Source: Manduca sexta (Eukaryota > Arthropoda > Insecta > Lepidoptera > Sphingidae). Taken from it: a DNA stretch of 64,000 nucleotides. Each line of letters begins with the position of its first letter. Positions within the stretch are counted from its first letter, which is position 1. Position numbers and translations under genes: made by a program. The notes under the pieces were generated by a model. That model did no database searches, was not told the DNA's origin, and saw only the letters and a program-made list of their open reading frames with translations. Location: the NCBI RefSeq assembly GCF_014839805.1, contig NC_051124.1, positions 7,812,001 through 7,876,000 of the forward strand. Reading direction: 5' to 3'. Below are positions 56,150 through 64,000 of the stretch, one piece after another.

Positions 56150-56434
56150 ATATTTATTTATTTAGACTGCCTCGGTGGCGTAGTTGTACTGCAAGTGCGG
56201 TACGGGAACGCTCTGAGGTCTTGGGTTCGAATCCCGGGTCGGGCAAAGTGATATATGGGTTTTTCTGCTCAATATCAGCCCGGAGTCTGGAATTTGTGCC
56301 CGATATAGCGATAGGTTCGCCCCCTATCACATCCTGGGACGGAACACACTCGGCGAAAAGTGGGTGTCCTGGTTGCACCTCTGCATACCCCTTCGGGGAT
56401 AAATGTGCGATGGTGTGTGTGTATATTTATTTAT
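56150..56434 (+). mobile_element. Full-length TG-tailed tRNA-derived SINE
   Basis: The element 56162-56422 lies between ATATTTATTTAT repeats (56150-56161 and 56423-56434). The tRNA-like head has an A box TGGCGTAGTTG and a B box GGTTCGAATCC. The body contains CCCGATATAGCGATAGG, CCCCCTATCACATCC, GGCGAAAAGTGGGTG and CCCCTTCGGGGATAAA, and it ends in (GT)n. Pol III transcription is expected from the internal promoter. Confidence 0.85.
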
Positions 56435-59400
56435 AACCTAATGATGAGTGATAATAGATACAGATCCGACTTTCATGGCACAATGAGCTAATACCCAACT
56501 TATTAGATAGAAGTAGCGTGTTCAATCCCCAAAACATTTATATTTATTGCAAGTTTACACTTTTTCATACCTACATAACGCATACAATATGTAGAAAACG
56601 AAAAACGACATTTTGACACCGATAATTATTAAGTATTTGATTCCACCTACCCATTTCATATCGGTATATACATATAATGATATTAATTTATTTGATAGCC
56701 AATTTTACCGTCAGGCAGGGGTGTAGCTACCGCTGTATCAGCCGTAGGTATCATTGATACAGGGCCCCGAGCCTTGGCCTCTTGGTCCATACCTACATTA
56801 AATTAAGCGAGCGCCCAAAAGTTCGCACTGCCCTAAAGATCTTCCAACAAATATAGATATAGGACCCCTCTATATACGCTACTGCCGTCAGGTTATGTGT
56901 GTACTCGCTAAATGAAGTCATGCAAAGCGCACCATGTCGAATCCTAATGTTTGACTCTACATAACCGCCAGTCATTCCTTACGGTGGTTAAATATAATAG
57001 TGACTAATCTTATTGCATCATTTAATAGCAATTACACGACAATTGAAACGCAATAAGCTATTGTAAATGAATATGTAAAATTATCCACAGTTCAGGTAGA
57101 GGTAGGATTTAAAAAGTGGCAAATGTCCTTCCCGTAATGAATTATCGTTGCTCATTGAGCTTTCGGCGGTGGCGGTCTAATCGTCTGTCGTCGAGGGCCT
57201 TCGTACAACTTCGTCGCATCCCGATTGGGTACTAGGCACACCGAGCGTGATATCACCGACCTTTCCCGCAACACGCGCGACCCACACGAACGAGCGAGAC
57301 GGCAAATACTTGCCGCCTCCGACCCACGCATTATTTTCATCCAAATCCCGGTCGAGGCTTGATATTTTCCCGTAGGCTTCAGCCCTCAGTCCTCTGAAAG
57401 TCGCAGAGGGAATTTCACATTGTTCGTCGCGCATTTAACCGGTAAAATATTTTCATGTGGAATGATTAAGTAACCATTCGGAGGAAGCGTTACACTGTCG
57501 CCCTGAAGTGATGACATTGTTATTTGATGTGTTTTATGTTATGGATGTTTAATTATATATTTTAATACATCCGTGCAAACAATTTGTGGACAATTAGTGG
57601 TGGCTGTATGTAGTGTAATTCATCGTCCGAGCAATTAAAAGCGGTAACAGGTTAACGCGGTAAGCACTTTATTTATTTTGAATTTGCACTTGGATATTGA
57701 TTGTGGTTTGATTTATTTTGACAAAGGACGTACGTGGTTAAAGGTTACGACCCCTGGTCCGTACTCGTGGATGGAGGGAGGGAGACCGTGACGTTACCTA
57801 ACTACCTACCCCTGGAACTGGGATTCTTTTAATATCCCTGCCCAAGGCCTCTATTTAGAATAATCTAATGTCATTTTTATGTCCAATAAATAGATGTTAT
57901 ACTCCAGCAAACCAATGAGGATAAATTATTACGATTATTATTATTATCCATTGTGAATACGTGAATTCATAAATATTCTTATGTTTTATAGAAATATTAT
58001 GATAAGTATATTTCAATTCATAATAATATTGTGACGTTACAATACAATATATAATCAAATCGTTTTGTTTCGTTAATTGAGATTTTACCAAAAGTAATTT
58101 TTAAGAGCGGTGCGTAAGTTTAAGGTATTTAAGTATGAAATGAATATAATATTTTGACTACAACGTAGTAATTTTGTGCAAAGTAAATCATCTCGATCGG
58201 ATTATTACTATAGTCTCAAAGTATTCACCGATGTAGGATGCCAGTGCACATATCCTGTTGCTTTTATTGCGTTAGTAGAGACTGCGGGACTCTACAAAAT
58301 TCTTAATACTAAATTCTTGCCTTTCATAAAGCCAGTTTCGCCCCTACGTTTCTTGAGACGCTGAATATGCACTTGGACTTTGTTCTTCAATATTTATCAT
58401 CAAACAAAATATCTTCCTAAACATTGGCTTGGTGTGTATTACAGAAAAAATTACCTCTACGACTAAATATGTAATTTTTCAAGATTTATATCGAGGTTTA
58501 TAGATTTTATTTATAAACCGGGACCCTATTGCACCTACGGGGGCATATGAGAACAAAAAAATCATGTAGAGTCACAAAAACGCTTATTTACCTATACGAC
58601 TATCAAACCTGTCGTTCGACTAGAACGCCCTTCTATATAAAAAGACGGATTCACCCCATAAACGGGGTAGGGACCTCTGACCTTATAATTATCCTTTAAT
58701 AGGTATGTATTAGACAATAAGACCTATCCTACACGATAAAGGAAAAGTTAAAACTATACTGAGATTTTTTAAATTGCAGCTCGCAGTTGGTGAAAGAATG
58801 TACTTTTTGTTTTATGTGATATTTAATACATTAAATTTATTTCAAACCTAAAGAGTATTAAAGGGGATTGTGTATTAAGGATCGCTTTCCTTTCAGATCT
58901 CGAATATTTACTTTAAGTCTATAGACAAGATCTCTGCGGCTTATTTGACATGAAAATAAACCGTTTGTGGCACTCGCAATCATTCGTTTCGATCTATTCC
59001 GATCTCATTCCTCACTTTTACCCTTGCCCTACTTTAGGTGATATTCGGAAAATCCGAAAAATATTTTTATACCTTCCACTTTTTATTCAAACTTTTATTC
59101 ATCATCCACTATGGCGTCCCTTTAAGTACTAGAATGTAATGTACACACTAAATATCAATTATATAAATATTGGTAAATTAATACCAAATTATAATTTAAT
59201 TGACATTTTAGCCCAAAGTCAAAGCATTTGAAATGTAATATTCGTTATGAATTTGTATTCCACATGGATATGCATCTTTATTGATTTTATTTCCCGCTCC
59301 CAAGACTTCGTGCATGTGGGAGATTTAAAAAAAGAACATTGTCATAGGTTATTCCTCGCATTTGGCTCATAATTTCACAGCACTTACGTCCTATACTCAA

Positions 59401-60519
59401 TATACTGGACTTTGGTAACCATAAAATACTCAACTTGAAACATTTGCTATACCTTACATATCGTATCCCACAATATTGTATTTTTATGTGTGACGAAGAG
59501 ATAAAGCAGCCCCGCATTGTCAACAATCAAGTAAGATTATGTTTAAATGCAATGATTAAAATGTTATGTAGGCCAGTGACAAAAATAATATTGTTTTATT
59601 CTGCGGTATTTATTCGTAATAAAAAATCTTTAACAATAATAAAACTATTATGTACATAAGTAGGTATGTTGCCTCTATTGTCGATGGATTAAAATAATAA
59701 CATTATGGGGGTGGTTTTTTACAACTTTTTAAATTTTCGTTAAATAAAAAAAAGATATTATAAGTAAGATATTTAATTTTAATATTGCGTTGTGGTTGCG
59801 CGAATAATTTCCACGAAGTACTTATTACCGTAAAAATAATAATATTACATTTTCTGTGCATAAAATATTTAAAATAAGAATTTAATATAGCAATAAGAAT
59901 ATCAATCGACGACAAACATTAAAGGTAAATAATGTTTTTAATTCAAAGTAGGTAAGTACCGGTCACTGACCCAATAAAATAATAAAATTACTACGTAATA
60001 GTAATAAAAATTAAACAAGTTCTGTAAAATCATACAATAATTAATACAGCTTAACAAAAATAACTGAAGTTTAATTTGTTCATAATTAGTTAAACTTAAC
60101 AAAAACAGACCATAATTTATTGCACAAAAATTGCTCAACAAAATTATTTTGATGAAAAAAAATATCCCGTCGCCATATGGAATACATATTCATAACGAAT
60201 TCCAATGGACAGGAAGTAATTGTGCATATTTATGTTATTTGTACCCATGCATCCTCTGTCCAAGCCGTTATTGTTTATTGCCAAGTTCAAATCAATTTAT
60301 AATACGGAATGAATCACTTGTTAACTGTGTCCTTGCGTGGAATACCTACATATACAAGCGCGTAGAAGCGAGTATTAATATAGGCTAGGTGGGAGAGTCG
60401 GTGGTTCGACATTGCAGGGGCGGTGCGCCTCGGCTGTCACCCTTTAGTGGGTCACACTTGCTATTTATAAAAAAAAATAAAGAATACATAAAAACAAAAA
60501 AATGTGTTTTTTTTTATCT
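56435..60519. other. No supported gene; mostly unique AT-rich DNA
   Basis: The region contains the CpG-rich island-like stretch 57160-57440 (see separate entry) and a dispersed repeat at 58595-58680 matching 52195-52280. The remaining small frames show no coding signature. Confidence 0.4.
57177..57434 (-). CDS. Unassigned candidate ORF in CpG-rich patch
   Basis: An 85-codon ATG-started frame (begins MRDEQCEIPSATFRG) in a stretch clearly richer in C, G and CpG than its surroundings, with many GC-ending codons. I recognise no domain and no signal peptide. It could be a first exon, a 5' UTR of a gene leading out of the window, or an old GC-rich repeat. I include it only because its composition stands out. 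Confidence 0.22.
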   Translation of the reverse strand: MRDEQCEIPSATFRGLRAEAYGKISSLDRDLDENNAWVGGGKYLPSRSFVWVARVAGKVGDITLGVPSTQSGCDEVVRRPSTTDD

Positions 60520-60830
60520 GACTCGTGGTAGGTCTCTCATATTTGAGAGTCCGCCTGGGTAGGTAGCACCGCAATGTGTATATCTGCCGCCAAGCCGCAC
60601 GTAGAATGTAGTCACTAATGTGTTTCGGTTTAAAGGGCATTGTAGCCAGTGTAACTACTGGACATAATAAGACTTAACATCTTATGTCTCAGGATGATAA
60701 GCGCAGTGGAAAACGAAACAATACTTTGTAATTCAAGTTGTTGAATGGTGTTTCTACTGTTGATGGGCAGTCGTCTTGCTTACCATCATGTGTATGGCAA
60801 GCTTGTCTCGTTATTTAAAGCAATAAAAAA
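60520..60830 (+). mobile_element. 3' end of a Jockey/CR1-like LINE
   Basis: The block GAGAGTCCGCCTGGGTAGGT, ACCGCAATG, TCTGCCGCCAAGC, AGGGCATTGTAGCCAGTG, GACTTAACATCTTATGTCTC, GCTTACCATCATGTG, then an A-rich end, is a widespread lepidopteran LINE 3' end. No coding part remains. Confidence 0.55.
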
Positions 60831-62869
60831 ATACTTGATAATTAATATGTACTAGTATAATATGATTGGAATAGAAAGAAGCTGAATGGAAGTGCTGGTA
60901 GGATATCAGTGGTACTCGAATAGGTACTGCAGGGAACAAGTTAAAATATAGAAATTGTCACATTATGGGACTAAACACTTGGCCAAAAGTGGGAACCATG
61001 GCCGCACCTCTGCTTACCCCTTCTGGGATAAAGGCGTGATGTGTGTATGTGTGTTTTCAATCTATACAGCTTTATCATTGATTAAGCAACATTTAAAAAT
61101 TCTAATACAAAACTCTATCACTTATTATTAAAAATATATGTAATAATTCGTAAAAGACAAAAGTAATAGAGTACGTAGAGAGAGGCCTATAAATAACGCA
61201 ACAACGAGGTTAAGAACAAAATGTTGGAAAATCTCTAAATTTGATTGTCATTGTCTAACATGTTTTTTTTGTAAAACGTCATTGGTCCATTGTGTATCGA
61301 CATAAATTGATTACATGAAGTGTAGGCAAATTGATTGGCCCACTACGCACACAGAGGCCGCTGTTTCCTCCACTATGTAAATTTTAAAAAGACCCAAATT
61401 TGTAATAACCTAAAGTGACGCGCAAATGTTTTACTGGCAATTTTCTAAGACCTAATATAGAGTTTCACAAGTCTACGCGGTGACTAAACGTTTTTAAAGT
61501 TGACACGCGGTAAATAGTACTTATTACACACAGTGGATTTAGCAAGTAGCATTAACAAGGAAAACATTATTCTATAATTTAAATGCGTGATGAGTGTTAC
61601 ATATTTCAAAATAATTAGAACTAGACTACTTATGCAAAGTAATAGTATAATTTTTACCAACATTTTGAACAAAAAAACATCGAGGCATCCCCTAAGAAAG
61701 GATTTTGATAAATTCCACCCCTAAGGGGATAAAATTAGTTTGAACTTATCAGTACCGGGAAAATATGTAGCAAGACTTTTATCATACAGTGGACTCTTAT
61801 TCCGGAAAACTCCTTCACGCGGGCGAAGCCGCGAGCAAAAGCTAATATATTCATATGTCGTATTTTTGCCAAGCTTAAAAGTAGAATATAGTATAATATT
61901 TTTTAGGCTAAACGCCAGAAGATCAATGGTATTGCTTTTGTATCGGACCGCTAACTAGAACTATGAACTCAAATCTAGGCACTTCTCAAAGATTCACATG
62001 AGAAGCTATTGGTAGTGGATTAAAGGTTACTAAAAAAATATATTCAAGACTTCATTCTTATAAAATATTTTAGAACCCTATGAAATGAAAAAATCTTCTC
62101 TTTATTTTTATTGACTTAAGAATAAGTTCAAAATTAATAACATGATTCTTCCTCAGTGTGTACTTATGTACTTAGTCTGGCAATGATATGATACTAGTGA
62201 TATACTGATACTCAATATAAGCCAGGAGTCGAATCTTTGTATGTTATTAGATAGGCTTGCCGCCTATCACATCATGGGACGCAATATAAACGGCGGAAAG
62301 TTGCCGCACGAATTGCACCTCTGCCTACCCCTTCGAGGATTAAAGGCGTGAGTGTGTGTGTAAGATATGTCTAAGTACGATACGAATAAAGTGCAAACAT
62401 CTATTGGCTAACGAAACGTCAAGTTTCATATCAACATTAACCGAGGAACGTAATATCTATCGTCCCGCGGGCTTGAAAGCACGCTTCCATGAGCAATATT
62501 TTGTTGCCAGGTATAAAGATCTAACCGAGCCAATAATTAAATATTTTACGCTCTAATGGACATCTGAGTGTGACTAAAATAAGCGACCGAAATATGTAAA
62601 AAGATTTAAAATCTCAATGTTGTTTTCATTCGAAATGTACTGGGCTTCAAAATCATAAATTAATAATGGTTAGATTTACTTCATATGGGAAATTTTGCCA
62701 AATTTCTACCAGCCATCGTTATAATTTTGTTGGTAAAGACTCTGTAAAATATAGTTTTGAATACTTGTGTATCTAATTCTATTTATTTGTTTTTGCATGT
62801 TATTACAAATATGATATGTCGCGGCGCATGCTCCAAACAAGTTTATCGATTTATTTATTTTCTCATTAC

Positions 62870-62953
62870 CCTCGGCAGACAAACCATTGGCCAAGCTGAT
62901 GCACGAGCACGATGCCTCCTGGGCATCAGGTAAAGGACTTTGTGTTACATTAG
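62870..62953 (-). CDS. Candidate internal exon (84 nt, phase 1-1), unassigned
   Basis: On the minus strand a TTTTAG acceptor precedes an 84-nt open stretch that ends at G|GTAATG. It is entered and left in phase 1 and reads NVTQSPLPDAQEASCSC then ISLANGLSAEG, with GC-rich third positions unlike the surrounding AT-rich DNA. It could be the second exon of a small secreted protein. I recognise no family. It could equally be chance. Confidence 0.25.
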
Positions 62954-63011
62954 CTAAAACGACCACAAAAATACTTTAATGTTTGCTCTCAACTATATAT
63001 TATGCTCTCTG

Positions 63012-63215
63012 ATATCTCTCCGGTCATGTCGGATTGCCGTCTCATCAGACTATGAGATTGAAGGAACAGAGAGCGCACCCATGTATGTCGCACACACATG
63101 GGCACTATATATCCTGTGTATTTGGATGATCTCCATGGAGATTAGCCGTGCGTGGCCGAAATTTCGTTTAGGAAGGAATCATTATGTTCCTTGGAGTGAC
63201 CTTCACATTTTTATA
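63012..63215 (+). mobile_element. 5'-truncated SINE of the second tRNA family
   Basis: ATCTCTCCGGTCATGTCGGA, TATGAGATTGAAGGAACAGA, CACACACATGGGCACTA and GGAGATTAGCCGTGCGTGGC match the body of the family represented at 3789-4178. The overlapping open frame is a shadow. Confidence 0.65.
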
Positions 63216-64000
63216 TAATAATAATAATACTATACTCTCTGTAACAGTCTTCTATTTGTCATTGTCGAACAATTACATTGGCCTCTAGTTAATTCTCTAA
63301 GCAGATCATGTACTATCATGAGAAATAAGTGTGTTAACTGATTATAATATTAATATTACACTACAAAATGTTCAACTTGTGAAATAAATTATTATTATTG
63401 TAAAATTAAAAAGTCAAGCTCTGTCTTAAAAAGTCAAGTAAATCTAAACTGCGTAATATTTCAACGAACTTTCATATTGTTGGTGTTTTTAAATGTTGAA
63501 AATATTTATATCGATGATGATTACTGAAAGAAAATGTGGTACATTTTAAACCTTATTTAATATTATTACATGTAGTGAGTGTTTTTTATAGTTCGTTGTA
63601 TCCTTTCATTTAATACAGAACATGTGTGATCCAAAATTTTAATAGGGAATTTAGCTGTGGAAACTAAAGCGCTGAGAGCGAGGTGGAGCCGACGGAGAAA
63701 GCAATTAACCCACTCAAAGGATGAACAACCCTGCATTCTAGAGGCTTCTATAAATTATTCATGCAAGTATAGCGAATATTATGTTTATTCTCATAGAATT
63801 CAAGGTGAAGGAGAAAGTCGATCTTCATTTCAAGTTTAGCACGTTTTGTAATGTCATTGTTGCAATAAAATAATGTTGTGACTAATAATGAAAATATTTT
63901 GCAATATTAAAGATATCAATAAGAAAACGAGCAACATCCATTTTTATAAAATGTGTCGTAGTATGAATTATGATTAATACCATACTAACTGATTTATAGA

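Larger units (their letters stand above)
60831..64000. other. Right end of window: repeats, no supported gene
   Basis: Partial TG-tailed SINEs lie at 60960-61055 and 62200-62370. A fragment with CACGCGGGCGAAGCCGCG lies at 61680-61860. A 5'-truncated second-family SINE lies at 63012-63215. One weak candidate exon is listed separately (62870-62953). Confidence 0.45.

Noticed and set aside
56165..56240. tRNA gene, because of clear A and B boxes
   Set aside because: The sequence continues directly into a SINE body with a target duplication, and the cloverleaf is not intact.
62979..63218. 79-codon frame on the plus strand
   Set aside because: It is the truncated copy of the same SINE.
1..64000. 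CRISPR arrays, bacterial operons, riboswitches
   Set aside because: The DNA is eukaryotic; the tandem repeats present lack regular unique spacers.

Overview
The window is AT-rich, intron-rich eukaryotic DNA, very probably from a moth or butterfly. The reasons are the repeat families I recognise (a tRNA-headed SINE with a TG tail, a second tRNA-headed SINE, and elements ending in a GCGCGTTCAAACAAAC-type tail) together with an insect-style cluster of small secreted proteins. The species call is inference. Only one kind of host gene can be supported: UPAR/Ly6-domain (Ly6/quiver superfamily) genes that encode about 140-150 residue, ten-cysteine, GPI-anchored cell-surface proteins.

Ly6 cluster. 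Gene A (+) is present only as its last exon (537-760). Gene B (+) has exons at 4464-4521, 23493-23675 and 26410-26615, with a first intron of about 19 kb that holds a Ty3/gypsy retrotransposon. Gene C (-) occupies 31152-32284. Gene D (-) occupies 38274-39864. Gene E (+) occupies 42525-49416 and has a 5.2 kb LINE in its second intron. Every intron whose two ends are visible is phase 1, and gene A's last exon is consistent with phase 1: signal-peptide exon, then five-cysteine exon, then five-cysteine plus GPI-tail exon. Exons of different members can therefore be recombined without breaking the frame. Gene D appears to have arisen that way: exons 1-2 and the small intron between them match gene C, while exon 3, its 3' flank and most of intron 2 match gene B. 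The B-like part belongs to an inverted segmental duplication (about 25.7-28.3 kb against 36.3-39.3 kb). A promoter-like block upstream of gene C resembles the one in front of gene E, which suggests that a divergent D/E-like unit was also duplicated.

Mobile DNA. (i) A 5.06 kb Ty3/gypsy element on the minus strand (11863-16921) has identical 100-bp LTRs and a GAAGC target duplication. It contains a 500-N gap whose two flanks are the same ~97-bp sequence. (ii) A CR1/L2-like LINE on the minus strand (about 43.2-48.4 kb) has ORF1, endonuclease and reverse transcriptase. (iii) There are several MITEs, four with recognisable target duplications (piggyBac-type TTAA at 48816-48956; 8-bp hAT-type at 35057, 50532 and 51352). 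(iv) Also present are SINEs, a 444-bp retroposed element with a 12-bp target duplication, an RTE 3' fragment, a Jockey/CR1-type LINE 3' end and a six-unit 122-bp tandem array.

The region from 49.4 to 64 kb has no gene I can recognise. Two weak candidate exons there (57177-57434 and 62870-62953, both minus) are flagged. Several TE frameshifts fall at single-base homopolymer differences, and the duplicated gap flanks also differ only by such indels, so part of the apparent decay may be sequencing error.
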